DNA from: Sphingomonas immobilis
Lineage (GTDB): Bacteria; Pseudomonadota; Alphaproteobacteria; Sphingomonadales; Sphingomonadaceae
Reading direction: 5' to 3'
NCBI RefSeq assembly: GCF_030580995.1
Contig: NZ_JAUQSZ010000005.1
Span: 210,341 to 274,340, forward strand
DNA: 64,000 bases
Shown here: piece after piece, positions 1-8,459 of the stretch
Layout of the letters: every line of letters starts with the position of its first letter
Position numbering within the stretch: the first letter of the stretch is position 1
Translations under genes and position numbers: made by a program
The notes under the pieces: generated by a model
The model's input: the letters and a program-made list of their open reading frames with translations, nothing else
The model's database searches: none
Told to the model about the DNA's origin: nothing

Positions 1-2070
1 GACGGACTGCGGGAAGCCTTCCTTCTTGAGGATATTGGCGGCACGCTTGTACCCGGCGAGCAGGTTTGCGCCGTCCGGGGTGGCGATGAACGCCTGCAGC
101 GCGTGGACGCGGGCGAGCAGGCGGACGAGATCGTCCTCGCCCCCGAGCGCGAACACCGCGTCGATCAGGTCGTGGCGGACGCCGGCTTCGCGCTGCTGGA
201 CTTTGAGGCGGTCGGCGAAGAAGTCGCGAACGGGAGTGATGTATTCTTGAGGTGAAACGACGTACCCTAGAACGGCATCAATCTCATCAGGCATCAAATA
301 TTCGTAGCCGAACCCAGCGCCCCAACTTTTAGCATAGTCTAAAAACGAGACGACCCAAGCTGTAGCTTTATATTGCATACCGAATGTCATTTCGGTCTGC
401 TTCGCGTTACCTGCCGCGTCTAATCCATCAAATTCGAAGCACGCTCCGGCGTCAAGCTGTTCTAAACGCAGTCGACGCTGCTCCAACAACGCTTCCGTAA
501 CTTCAAACCGAAGGCTGTTGCGCAGGATAACTTGGATCACGCCGAGAGCTGCACGTCTTAAAGCGAACGGGTCTTTCGAGCCGCTAGGCCGCTTAGCGAC
601 TGCAAAAAAACTACCAATCGTGTCCAGTTTGTCCGCCAGCGACACCGCCACCGTAACCGGCGCAGTCGGCACCTCGTCGCCCTGCCCGACCGGCTTGTAG
701 TGATCGCGCACCGCTTCCCACACTTCGCGGGGTTCGCCCTGCGCGGCGGCGTAATAGCCGCCCATCAGGCCCTGCAATTCGGGGAACTCGCCGACCATGC
801 CGGTGACGAGATCGGCCTTGGCGAGGCGGGCGGCGCGTTCGGCGAGGTCGGCCAGGCTCGTCGCCCCGGCGGAGGCCGGGGCCGCTGCGTTCGGGGCAGC
901 CGGCTCGCCAGATGACCCGGCGGCCCCGGCCTTCGCCGGGGCGACGGCTGCCCCGACAATCCCCTCCTCCACCAGCCAGCGCGCGAGCTTCGCGACGCGC
1001 TCGACCTTGTCGGCGACGGTGCCGAGCTTCTCGTGGAAGACGATGTTCGCCAGCTTCTTCGCCTGCTCCTCGAGCGGCACCTTGAGGTCGGTTTCGTAGA
1101 AGAACTTCGCATCCGACAAGCGCGCCGCCAGTACCTTGCGGTTGCCCTCGACGATCTTCGTACCGCCGTCCGCCGCGTCGATATTGGCCGTGCAGACGAA
1201 GGCGTTCGCGAGCTTGCCCTCGGCATCGCGGCACACGAAATATTTCTGGTTCACGCGCGCGGTGAGCTGGATCACCTCGGGCGGCACGGCGAGGAACGCC
1301 GCGTCGAAGCGACCGAGCAGCGGCACCGGCCATTCGGTGAGGCCAGCATTCTCGGTGAGGAGGCCGGTATCCTCGATGAGTTCGAGCCCCGCCTTGCGCG
1401 CCGCCATCTTCGCGCCGAGCGCGATGATCTGCCGCCGCTCGTCCTGATCGACGATCACGTGGCAGGCGCGCAATTTCTCTTCGTAGTCGCTCGCCGAGCC
1501 GATCGTGATGACGCCGGGATGATGGAAGCGATGCCCGAGCGTCGCCGCGCCGGAGGTGACGCCGGCGATCTCGCACGGCACGATCTCCTCGCCCAGCAGC
1601 GCGACGATGCCCTGCAGCGGGCGTACCCAACGTAAGGATTCGGTAGAGGCGGAGGCATCGCCCCAGCGCATCGACTTGGGCCAGGGAAAGGCGCGGATGA
1701 CGGCGGGGATCGCCTCGGCCAGCACCTCGGCGGTGGGGCGGCCGGGCTTGTCGAGAACTGCGAAATACACGCCGTCGCGCTCGACGAGCTGGTCTTGGCT
1801 GAGGCCGGTCTTGCGCAGGAAGCCCTCCAGCGCCTGCGGCGGCGCCGAGGTCTTTGGGCCCTTGGTTTCCTCGGAAGACTCGGCGGTCGCGGCGGGCAGA
1901 TCGCGCGCGATCAGCGCGAGGCGGCGCGGCGTCGCGAAGGTGACGATGGCATCGGTGTGGAGTCCCGCCTTCGCCAGTTCGGCCGCGAACAGCCGCGCGA
2001 GATCGTCGCGCGCCTTGTCCTGCATCCGCGCCGGGATTTCCTCGGAGCGGAGTTCGAGGAGGAAATCCAT
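1..2070 (-). CDS. glyS: Glycine--tRNA ligase beta subunit, 3' end outside the window
   Basis: This is the beta subunit of the tetrameric (alpha2beta2) bacterial glycyl-tRNA synthetase, which acts in tRNA recognition. The frame opens with MDFLLELRSEEIPARM, the usual GlyS N-terminus, and stays open for 690 codons to the window edge. The ATG at 2070 has GAGGGA-type purines just upstream, inside a palindromic repeat. The rest of the frame has family segments such as VPPEVIQLT and KRPSGSKDPFALRR. Between residues about 375 and 404 it carries a low-complexity Ala/Pro/Gly stretch (VAPAKAGAAG...ASAGAT) that is exactly the translation of a REP-like palindromic element (859-947). The flanking sequence resumes as normal GlyS (LAKADLVTGMVGEFPELQG). 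glyQ lies upstream, 148 bp away. Confidence 0.95.
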   Translation of the reverse strand, partial: MDFLLELRSEEIPARMQDKARDDLARLFAAELAKAGLHTDAIVTFATPRRLALIARDLPAATAESSEETKGPKTSAPPQALEGFLRKTGLSQDQLVERDGVYFAVLDKPGRPTAEVLAEAIPAVIRAFPWPKSMRWGDASASTESLRWVRPLQGIVALLGEEIVPCEIAGVTSGAATLGHRFHHPGVITIGSASDYEEKLRACHVIVDQDERRQIIALGAKMAARKAGLELIEDTGLLTENAGLTEWPVPLLGRFDAAFLAVPPEVIQLTARVNQKYFVCRDAEGKLANAFVCTANIDAADGGTKIVEGNRKVLAARLSDAKFFYETDLKVPLEEQAKKLANIVFHEKLGTVADKVERVAKLARWLVEEGIVGAAVAPAKAGAAGSSGEPAAPNAAAPASAGATSLADLAERAARLAKADLVTGMVGEFPELQGLMGGYYAAAQGEPREVWEAVRDHYKPVGQGDEVPTAPVTVAVSLADKLDTIGSFFAVAKRPSGSKDPFALRRAALGVIQVILRNSLRFEVTEALLEQRRLRLEQLDAGACFEFDGLDAAGNAKQTEMTFGMQYKATAWVVSFLDYAKSWGAGFGYEYLMPDEIDAVLGYVVSPQEYITPVRDFFADRLKVQQREAGVRHDLIDAVFALGGEDDLVRLLARVHALQAFIATPDGANLLAGYKRAANILKKEGFPQSV
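859..947. repeat. REP-like inverted pair inserted in frame in glyS
   Basis: The two arms are 859-887 and 919-947 and are inverted copies of a CGTCGCCCCGGC...GGCCGC unit. The first arm is identical over about 28 bases to the first arm of the intergenic element at 15711-15799, and the spacer also shares a GGGGCA-CCGG core. Both elements are about 89 bp. In the glyS frame it reads through without a stop and encodes about 30 Ala/Gly/Pro-rich residues. It resembles in principle the palindromic elements that insert in Rickettsia genes. Confidence 0.85.
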
Positions 2071-2077
2071 CACAGTC

Positions 2078-2200
2078 CCTCTCCCTTTGGGAGAGGGAAG
2101 GAGGAGCGAAGCGATGGGAGGGTGAGGGTAGAGAGGCTGCCCTCACCCTTCCCACCCGGCTGCGCCGGGCGGGCCCCTTCCCTCTCACAAAGGGAGAGGG
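2078..2200. repeat. Inverted-pair palindromic repeat between glyQ and glyS
   Basis: Arms CCCTCTCCC-TTT-GGGAGAGGG (2078-2098) and CCCTCTCACAAAGGGAGAGGG (2180-2200) flank a second complementary pair, GGGAGGGTGAGGG at 2115-2127 and CCCTCACCCTTCCC at 2140-2153. It fills the junction between two cotranscribed genes and probably forms a large hairpin in the glyQ-glyS mRNA. The family is related in sequence to the elements at 6238 and 57449. Confidence 0.8.
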
Positions 2201-2218
2201 AGATTGGTGTCGCCCGCA

Positions 2219-3100
2219 TCACGCCGCCCATCCGTTCTTGTCCATCCAGCTCGCGCAGGCGCCCTTCGCGAGATCGCGGACGCGGCCCATGTACGCCTGG
2301 CGCTCCGCCACCGAGATCACGCCGCGCGCCTGCAGCAGGTTGAAGACGTGGCTCGCCTTGATCGCCTGTTCGTAGGCCGGGATCGGCAGCTTCGCATCGA
2401 GGCAGTTCTCGCACTCGGCGGTCGCCTTGCGGAACAGGTCGAACAGGCGTTCGGTATCGGCGATCTCGAAATTCCACGCGCTCATCTGCTTCTCGTTTTC
2501 GAGAAAGACGTCGCCGTACGTCACCCCGGCATCGTTGAAGGCGAGATCGTAAACGCTGTCCTTGTTCTGCAGGTACAGCGCGAGCCGTTCGAGGCCGTAG
2601 GTCAACTCGCCCGCGACGGGCTTGCAGTCGTAGCCGCCCATCTGCTGGAAATAGGTGAACTGCGTCACCTCCATGCCGTCGCACCACACTTCCCAGCCGA
2701 GCCCCCACGCGCCGAGCGTCGGGCTCTCCCAATCGTCCTCGACGAAGCGGATGTCGTGGAGCGTGAAGTCGATGCCGATCGCGGCGAGCGATCCGAGGTA
2801 CAGTTCCTGCAGATCGGGCGGCGAAGGTTTCAGGATTACCTGATACTGATAGTAATGCTGGAGCCGGTTCGGGTTTTCGCCGTAGCGGCCGTCGGTCGGG
2901 CGGCGGCAAGGCTGGACGAAGGCGGCGTTCCACGGGTTCGGGCCGAGCGCGCGCAGCGTCGTCGCGGGGTGGAAGGTGCCCGCGCCCATTTCCATGTCAT
3001 AGGGCTGCAGGATCAGGCAGCCCCGCGCGCTCCAGTATTCGTGGAGCTTCAGGATCATGCCCTGAAAGCTGAGAGGCTTGTCGGTCGCGTCGCTCGTCAT
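2219..3100 (-). CDS. glyQ: Glycine--tRNA ligase alpha subunit
   Basis: This 293-residue protein is the catalytic alpha subunit of the heterotetrameric glycyl-tRNA synthetase, a class II enzyme that charges tRNA-Gly in the cytoplasm. It contains the typical GlyQ blocks [58 protein letters not shown] and [14 protein letters not shown], and has the family length. It is followed by glyS on the same strand. The 148-bp gap holds a palindromic repeat. Confidence 0.97.
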   Translation of the reverse strand: MTSDATDKPLSFQGMILKLHEYWSARGCLILQPYDMEMGAGTFHPATTLRALGPNPWNAAFVQPCRRPTDGRYGENPNRLQHYYQYQVILKPSPPDLQELYLGSLAAIGIDFTLHDIRFVEDDWESPTLGAWGLGWEVWCDGMEVTQFTYFQQMGGYDCKPVAGELTYGLERLALYLQNKDSVYDLAFNDAGVTYGDVFLENEKQMSAWNFEIADTERLFDLFRKATAECENCLDAKLPIPAYEQAIKASHVFNLLQARGVISVAERQAYMGRVRDLAKGACASWMDKNGWAA

Positions 3101-3139
3101 CGCGGCGGGCTTTGGCGCATGGCCCGAAAGGGGTCAACC

Positions 3140-4297
3140 ATGCGTGGGCGGCCCGTTGACGGCAGGGGGCGTTTCGGCTGTGTTCGCGGGGTGAGGGCAA
3201 GGCGCAGCTTCGTTGGCGATTGGGGAGCCTGGTGCGCTGTCGCCGGGCTGTCGTTGGCGATGCCCGCCACGGCGCAGCGCATCGCCTATCAGCCGACCGA
3301 TCCCGGTGAGACGATCGCGCTCGGTGCCGCGCCGTACATCGTCTATGCCGTGCCCGACGCCAGCGAGGCCATCACCTGGCGCGGCCAGCCCGCTTCGCCG
3401 CGCCTGATCTACGCCGCCCTCCCCGCCGACGAGCGCGTCGCGCCGACGATGCTGTTCGATGTGGTCGGGTCGGAGGACGAAGGCCCCGGCACGCCTGTCG
3501 CGCAGGACTACGCACCGCACCCGGCGATCTGGCGGATCGGCGATAAGGACACGACGATCTGGCTGTTCGGCACGGTCCATGTCCTGCCGCCCGGCTTCGT
3601 GTGGCGCGATGCGCGGATCGACAGCGTGGCGAAGCGTGCCCGTGCGCTGATCGTCGAATCGATCGACAGCAGCGCACCCGCATCGTTCCGGCCGGAGAAG
3701 GAGGCGAAGCTGCCGCCGCTGGTCGAGCGCGCCTCGGCCGATCATCGCGACGCGCTGCGGGCGCAGCAGGCGAAGATGCCCGCGCCCGCCGTCGCGCTGA
3801 TGGACCGGATGCCGACGTGGATGGCGGCGATCGCGATCGGCTTCACGCGCGAGGTTCACGCCGGGCAGGCCTCCGCCGCCGGCGCGGACGACGATCTCGA
3901 GACGCGGTTCCGCAAGGCCGGCAAGCCCGTCACCGCGATCGAGGACGGCGCGGCGGTGATGAAGGCGCTGAACGCGACGCCCGAGGCGCAGCAGCGCGAG
4001 ATGCTCGATCAGGCGATCGACGCCGAGACGCAGAGCGACGATGCGCGCTTCGCCGCCGTCCATGCCTGGGCGAAGGGCGATCTCGCCGCGCTCGCCACCG
4101 AGCTCGGGCGAACGGCCGATCCGCTGTCGAAGCCGCTGATGCACGATCGCAACCGGGCATGGGCCGCGGCGCTGGCGACGCGGCTGCGGCGGCCGGGCCG
4201 CGTGCTGTTCGCGGCGGGCGCGGCGCATTTCGTCGGGCCCGGTTCGGTGATCGCGCTGCTGCAAAAGCGCGGCATCCGGGTCGTCCGCCTGCCCTGA
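3140..4297 (+). CDS. TraB/GumN family secreted protein (first of a tandem pair)
   Basis: The 385-residue product belongs to the TraB/GumN family, a poorly understood group with metalloprotease-like features. The two family GxxH signatures are visible: GTVH near residue 144 and GAAHFVG near the C-terminus. A signal peptide ending near MPATAQ fits export. The ATG at 3140 has an AAAGGGG ribosome site 8 bases upstream. A GTG at 3191 would give a shorter, also plausible, signal peptide. Compared with its neighbour it has about 80 extra N-terminal residues of unknown function before the conserved core. The next gene encodes a paralog. The physiological role is unknown. Confidence 0.85.
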   Translation: MRGRPVDGRGRFGCVRGVRARRSFVGDWGAWCAVAGLSLAMPATAQRIAYQPTDPGETIALGAAPYIVYAVPDASEAITWRGQPASPRLIYAALPADERVAPTMLFDVVGSEDEGPGTPVAQDYAPHPAIWRIGDKDTTIWLFGTVHVLPPGFVWRDARIDSVAKRARALIVESIDSSAPASFRPEKEAKLPPLVERASADHRDALRAQQAKMPAPAVALMDRMPTWMAAIAIGFTREVHAGQASAAGADDDLETRFRKAGKPVTAIEDGAAVMKALNATPEAQQREMLDQAIDAETQSDDARFAAVHAWAKGDLAALATELGRTADPLSKPLMHDRNRAWAAALATRLRRPGRVLFAAGAAHFVGPGSVIALLQKRGIRVVRLP

Positions 4298-4363
4298 TCG
4301 CGTTAAGACTAGCGCTACCCGCCAGTTCCTATATCGCGGCGATCCACTCGTAGGGGCTCGTCC

Positions 4364-5260
4364 ATGCGCTTCATCAAGATCGTCACCGCCGCTTTCCTCG
4401 TCGCCGCTACGCCGGCCTGCGCGCAGCCCGCTCCCGCGCCTGCCGCCTTCAAGGACGTCGATCCCGCGCTCTGGGTGGTGAAGGATGCCGACACGACGAT
4501 CTATCTGTTCGGCACGATCCACGCGCTGAAGCCCGGCCTGTCGTGGTTCGACGAGGCGGTGAAGACGGCGTTCGATTCCAGCGACAGCCTCGTCCTCGAA
4601 ATTCCGATGCCGAGCCCCGAGGAGGCGCAGAAGGTGATGCTGCCGCTCGCGATCGACGCGACCGGCCCGACGCTGACCGACAAGATCCCCGCCGACAAGC
4701 GCGCCGCCTATGCCGCCGGCCTCGCCAAGCTCGGCGTGCCGGCCACCGCGTTCGACCGGTATCAGCCGTGGTTCGCCGCCGCGCAGCTCGGCCAGCTCAG
4801 CCTCGCCAAGGCCGGGTTCGGGCGCGAGGAGGGCGTCGAGAAGCAGCTCGACGCCGCCGCGCAGGCCGCGCACAAGCCGGTGTCGGGGCTGGAGACGCTC
4901 GGCCAGCAACTCGGCTATTTCCACGATCTGCCGCAGGACGCGCAGATCGCCTTCCTGCTCTCGGGCGTCGAGGACATCGACAAGTTCGACGGCGAGATCA
5001 ACAAGATGGTCGATCTGTGGAGCGCCGGAAACCCCGACGGGCTCGGCAAGCTGATGAACGAGGATCTGACCAAGCAGCCCGTCCTCAAGAAGGCGCTGCT
5101 GACCGATCGCAACGCGCGCTGGGCCGAGTGGATCGAGAAGCGGATGGACCAGCCCGGCACGATCTTCATCGCCGTCGGCGCGGGGCATCTTGCGGGCAGC
5201 GAGAGCGTGCAGGCGCTGCTGGCGAAGCACGGGCTGAAGGTGACGCGGATCAAATATTGA
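4364..5260 (+). CDS. TraB/GumN family secreted protein (second of a tandem pair)
   Basis: This 298-residue protein has a short signal peptide (MRFIKIVTAAFLVAATPACA). Its TraB/GumN core begins with TTIYLFGTIHALKPG, and the second GxxH motif, GAGHLAG, is close to the C-terminus. It is a paralog of the preceding gene, 66 bp upstream on the same strand, suggesting a local duplication. Both are probably periplasmic or envelope proteins. The substrate is not known. Confidence 0.85.
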   Translation: MRFIKIVTAAFLVAATPACAQPAPAPAAFKDVDPALWVVKDADTTIYLFGTIHALKPGLSWFDEAVKTAFDSSDSLVLEIPMPSPEEAQKVMLPLAIDATGPTLTDKIPADKRAAYAAGLAKLGVPATAFDRYQPWFAAAQLGQLSLAKAGFGREEGVEKQLDAAAQAAHKPVSGLETLGQQLGYFHDLPQDAQIAFLLSGVEDIDKFDGEINKMVDLWSAGNPDGLGKLMNEDLTKQPVLKKALLTDRNARWAEWIEKRMDQPGTIFIAVGAGHLAGSESVQALLAKHGLKVTRIKY

Positions 5261-5280
5261 GGGGCCGCCGGAAACACGCA

Positions 5281-5417
5281 GAGTGAGAGTCCGCTTGACA
5301 CATTGACACTCAAACGGAAAAAATCACTTCCGATCGTTTCCGAAATTGCACCAATCGACAGCCAGGGATTTCAAAGAGCAAGCGCGACCGTCGCATATTC
5401 CGGGCGTGTAGGACAGG
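5281..5417 (+). repeat. Modular dispersed repeat, copy A
   Basis: This intergenic copy lies between the second TraB gene and rplY. Its 5' module starts near GAGTGAGAGTCCGCTTGACA, has a second TTGACA eight bases later, and contains CGATCGTTTCCGAAATTG. Its 3' module runs from TTTCAAAGAGC through a short GCGAC-GTCGC palindrome to GTGTAGGACAG. Related copies are at 14112-14406 and 55907-56116. The TTGACA could act as a -35 element for rplY here, but the other copies do not all face a gene. Confidence 0.7.
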
Positions 5418-5525
5418 GTACCCTTGCCCTTTCCGCCCTTCTCCGCTATTCGCGCCGCCTTCCGGTCAGGGTCATCCCTGGAGGCCTGGCCGGGGATTTG
5501 ACCAAACGCATTTCGGAGACCTGCA

Positions 5526-6224
5526 ATGAGCGACCAGTTGACGCTCGCAGCCGAGACGCGCGAACAGGTTGGCAAGGGAGCCTCCCGTTCGCTTCGTCGT
5601 GAAGGCCGCGTGCCCGCCGTGATCTACGGCAACAAGCAAGAACCCCTCTCGATCCATGTCGAGGAAAAGGCGCTGATGCGTCTCCTCATGACGGGTCATT
5701 TCATGAATTCGGTCGTGATGATCGACGCCGGCGGCAAGGCCGTGCGCACGCTCCCCAAGGACGTCGCGTTCAACCCCGTCACCGATCGTCCCGAGCATGT
5801 CGATTTCCTGCGCATCGGCGAGCACACCACCGTACACGTCAGCGTGCCCGTCCACTTCACCGATGAAGACGACGCTCCGGGGATCGCCAAGGCGGGCGGC
5901 GTGCTCAACATCACGCGCCACGAAATCGAACTGGTGTGCGACGCCGCCAACATCCCGAGCGAGATCGCCATCTCGCTCAAGGGCCTGGACGTCGGCGCAT
6001 CGATCCACATCTCGGACGTGAAGCTGCCCAAGGGCGTCGAGCCCGCGATCGCCGACCGCGACTTCGCGATCGCCACGATCGTGCCGCCGACCGTCCCGAC
6101 CGTGGAGGACGAGGCGCTCGAGGCCGAAGTCGCCGAGGCGCAGGCCGCTGAGGCTGCCGAGGCTTCGGACGAGGCCGCACCCGAGGGTGATGCCGCTGCC
6201 GAGGGCGAGGACAAGGGCGAGTAA
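5526..6224 (+). CDS. rplY: 50S ribosomal protein L25/general stress protein Ctc
   Basis: The 232-residue protein is the long (Ctc/TL5) form of ribosomal protein L25, which binds 5S rRNA. The N-terminal L25 domain (residues about 5-95) includes [18 protein letters not shown]. The C-terminal beta domain follows ([21 protein letters not shown]). The last 40 or so residues are an acidic Ala/Glu-rich tail ([19 protein letters not shown]), common in this order. The start is preceded by GGAGACCTGCA. pth follows on the same strand, the usual rplY-pth pairing. Confidence 0.95.
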   Translation: MSDQLTLAAETREQVGKGASRSLRREGRVPAVIYGNKQEPLSIHVEEKALMRLLMTGHFMNSVVMIDAGGKAVRTLPKDVAFNPVTDRPEHVDFLRIGEHTTVHVSVPVHFTDEDDAPGIAKAGGVLNITRHEIELVCDAANIPSEIAISLKGLDVGASIHISDVKLPKGVEPAIADRDFAIATIVPPTVPTVEDEALEAEVAEAQAAEAAEASDEAAPEGDAAAEGEDKGE

Positions 6225-6237
6225 TCGCTGGCAAAAG

Positions 6238-6336
6238 CCCTCTCCCCTTCGGGGAGCGGGTTGGGAGAGGGGCAGTTCCGGGCGTTGCGCTTGCGACTGC
6301 CCCTCTCCCCGGCCCTCTCCCCAGAGAGGAGAGGGA
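6238..6336. repeat. Inverted-pair palindromic repeat between rplY and pth
   Basis: Two inverted halves, GGGAGAGGGGCAGTTCC (6263-6279) and GCGACTGCCCCTCTCCC (6294-6310), are flanked by CCCTCTCC and GGAGAGGG arms. It belongs to the same family as the dnaJ-dnaK element at 57449-57571. Its last purine-rich arm continues into the ribosome binding site of pth. Confidence 0.8.
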
Positions 6337-6344
6337 GAAGAAGA

Positions 6345-6917
6345 GTGCAAATCTGGGTCGGCCTCGGCAATCCCGGTCCGCAATATGCGATGAACCGGCA
6401 CAATGTCGGCTTCATGGCGCTCGACACGATTGCCGATTTCCATGATTTCGGCCCCGTGAAGAAGGCGTTCCAGGGCTGGACGCAGGAAGGGCGCATCGGA
6501 GCTGAGAAGATCCTGCTCCTGAAGCCCGCGACCTTCATGAACGAAAGCGGCCGCAGCGTCGGCGAGGCGATGCGCTTCTACAAGCTCGACGAAGGCGACG
6601 TCAGCGTGTTCCACGACGAACTCGATCTCGCGCCCTTCAAGGTGAAGGTGAAGATCGGCGGCGGCACTGCCGGGCATAACGGCCTGCGCTCGACCGAGGC
6701 GCATATCGGCAACGCCTATCGCCGCATCCGGCTCGGCATTGGCCATCCGGGGCACAAGGACAAGGTGAGCCCCTATGTGCTCGGCAACTACGCCAAGGCG
6801 GAGATCGACGATCTCTCCGACATGCTCGGCGCGGTGGCGGCGGAGGCGCGCTGGCTGGCGGCGGGCGACGACGTGCGCTTCATGAACGATGTCGCGCTGC
6901 GGTTGAGCGACGCATGA
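6345..6917 (+). CDS. pth: Peptidyl-tRNA hydrolase
   Basis: This 190-residue enzyme releases tRNA from prematurely dropped peptidyl-tRNA. The catalytic signatures are present: N9 in GLGNPG, catalytic H19 in NRHNVGF, FHDELDL, and GGGTAGHNGLRS. I chose the GTG at 6345 because it gives the canonical QIWVGLGNPG N-terminus and follows GAGGGAGAAG. That ribosome site is formed by the terminal arm of the preceding palindromic repeat. The stop overlaps the next gene by 4 bp (ATGA), implying translational coupling. Confidence 0.95.
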   Translation: MQIWVGLGNPGPQYAMNRHNVGFMALDTIADFHDFGPVKKAFQGWTQEGRIGAEKILLLKPATFMNESGRSVGEAMRFYKLDEGDVSVFHDELDLAPFKVKVKIGGGTAGHNGLRSTEAHIGNAYRRIRLGIGHPGHKDKVSPYVLGNYAKAEIDDLSDMLGAVAAEARWLAAGDDVRFMNDVALRLSDA

Positions 6918-7504
6918 GCGTGCGCAGCCTGTTCCCGACCCCGCTCTATAGCGGTGCGCTCGGCAATGACGCCCTGCTCGCCGAGCTGGAGGACTCGTGC
7001 CTGATGCTCGCGCAGGAGGACCGCGCCGGGCGGGCATGGTCGAAGGCGCACACGTATCGCGGCTATACCAGCTACGCCTCGCTCAACGACCTGCCGCAGC
7101 GCGACCCCGCCTTCGCCGATCTCCAGAAGGCGCTGGGACGCCACGTCGCCGCCTTCGCCGATGCCGCCGGCTTCGATCTGGCGGGGCGCAAGCTCAAGCT
7201 CGACAGCCTGTGGGTCAATGTGATGAAGCCGGGCGGCACGCATAGCGGGCATATCCACCCGCATTCCGCGGTATCGGGCACGCTCTACGTCGCGGTGCCG
7301 CCGGGCGCCGGCGCGATCCGTTTCGAGGATCCGCGCCTGCCGCTGCTGATGGCCGCCCCCGCCCGCCGCGAGGAGGCGAACCCGTTCGTGTATGTCGAAC
7401 CCGAACCGGGCACTGTGCTGCTGTGGGAAAGCTGGCTGCGGCATGAGGTCGTCGCGGGGAACGCCAAAGAGGACCGGATCAGCATCAGCTTCAACTATCG
7501 CTGA
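6914..7504 (+). CDS. Putative 2OG-Fe(II) oxygenase (TIGR02466-type)
   Basis: The 196-residue protein matches the pattern of the TIGR02466 family of putative 2-oxoglutarate/Fe(II)-dependent dioxygenases. It begins SLFPTPLYSG, carries VNVMKPGGTHSGHIHPHSAVSGTLYV as the probable metal-binding strand, a second histidine in WLRHEV, and a basic RISISFNYR C-terminus that would bind 2-oxoglutarate. It overlaps pth by 4 bp, so the two are cotranscribed. The substrate is unknown. Confidence 0.75.
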   Translation: MSVRSLFPTPLYSGALGNDALLAELEDSCLMLAQEDRAGRAWSKAHTYRGYTSYASLNDLPQRDPAFADLQKALGRHVAAFADAAGFDLAGRKLKLDSLWVNVMKPGGTHSGHIHPHSAVSGTLYVAVPPGAGAIRFEDPRLPLLMAAPARREEANPFVYVEPEPGTVLLWESWLRHEVVAGNAKEDRISISFNYR

Positions 7505-7672
7505 TCGCCCGCGATTGGCGAGCGGCACGCATCCAAACATATGATAAGCTGATTCATAAAGTCCAAAATCAAGGACCGTCGGGCCACGCCGCCCTAAAAC
7601 ACGGTGCTCATACGGACGTCGGGGTTCCCTTTTTGGGGCGTACCTCCTCCTCTTCCGTCCCAAAGGAAGAGA

Positions 7673-8404
7673 ATGGCCGCCCGCGTCTTCGCCATACGAT
7701 CGCTTGCCGGGCACCTGAAGGCGCGATACTCCCTCGATCGCGATGATCTTGACGGGATCGAGCGGCTCAACGGCACCGCCCGGAGTTTCGAGCCCAACCA
7801 ATATCTGCTGCGCGAAGGCGACCGGCCGAAATATTGCTCGTTCCTGGTCGATGGCTTCGTCTACCGCCACAAGATCGTTGCGGATGGTGGCCGTCAGATC
7901 GTTTCGATCCACATTCCCGGCGACATCATCGATCTGCAGAACATGCTGCTGCAGGAGGCCGACCACAACATCCAGGCTCTCACCGCCGCCACCGTCCTGC
8001 TCTTCCCGCACGAGGAGGTGGTAGCGCTCGCATTTGCACGCCCTGCCGTCGGCAAGGCGATGTGGCGCGAGACGCTGATCGAGGCATCGATCTCACGCGA
8101 ATGGATCGCCAATGTCGGGCGCCGGGACGCGCGCGAGCGCACCGCGCATCTCATCTGCGAACTTGCGATGCGGCGGGAAAGCGCCGGCCTCGGCCCGCGC
8201 GAAGCGTACGAGCTGCCGATGACGCAGGAACAGCTAGGCGATGCGCTCGGGCTGACGGCGGTACACGTCAACCGTACGCTCAAGGCGTTGCAGGACGACG
8301 GGCTGATCACGCGCAGCAAACGATCGGTCGCGGTCAACGACTGGGAGCGGTTGCGCGCGGTCGCGGACTTCACGACCAACTATCTCCACCTCGGCCAGGG
8401 CTAG
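7673..8404 (+). CDS. Crp/Fnr family transcriptional regulator
   Basis: The 243-residue protein has an N-terminal cyclic-nucleotide-type beta barrel (residues about 20-130, with REGDRPKYCSFLVDGFVYRHK). Its C-terminal winged helix is clear: MTQEQLGDALGLTAVHVNRTLKALQDDGLI, then a GLI-RSKR wing. No cysteine cluster for an FNR-type iron-sulfur centre is visible, so it is not a classical oxygen sensor. The start at 7673 is chosen for AAAGGAAGA directly upstream. A longer frame from 7604 lacks a ribosome site. Target genes are not evident. Confidence 0.85.
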   Translation: MAARVFAIRSLAGHLKARYSLDRDDLDGIERLNGTARSFEPNQYLLREGDRPKYCSFLVDGFVYRHKIVADGGRQIVSIHIPGDIIDLQNMLLQEADHNIQALTAATVLLFPHEEVVALAFARPAVGKAMWRETLIEASISREWIANVGRRDARERTAHLICELAMRRESAGLGPREAYELPMTQEQLGDALGLTAVHVNRTLKALQDDGLITRSKRSVAVNDWERLRAVADFTTNYLHLGQG

Positions 8405-8459
8405 CCGCAGCGTCCCGCAGCCGCTATCGGCGGCGCTCACTAACGAGCACGAGGATTAC

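Noticed and set aside
611..2188. Long minus-strand frame antisense or shifted to glyS
   Set aside because: It is Arg/Ala/Gly-rich with no domain and is a frame shadow of glyS, which has recognisable family motifs in another frame.
3134..5230. 698-codon minus-strand frame opposite the TraB/GumN genes
   Set aside because: High-GC antisense shadow; composition is unlike a protein and the plus-strand genes have motifs.
5295..5308. TTGACA pair in repeat copy A as a dedicated rplY promoter
   Set aside because: The same motif occurs in copies B and C with no gene in the matching position, so a repeat explanation is preferred, though promoter activity is not excluded.
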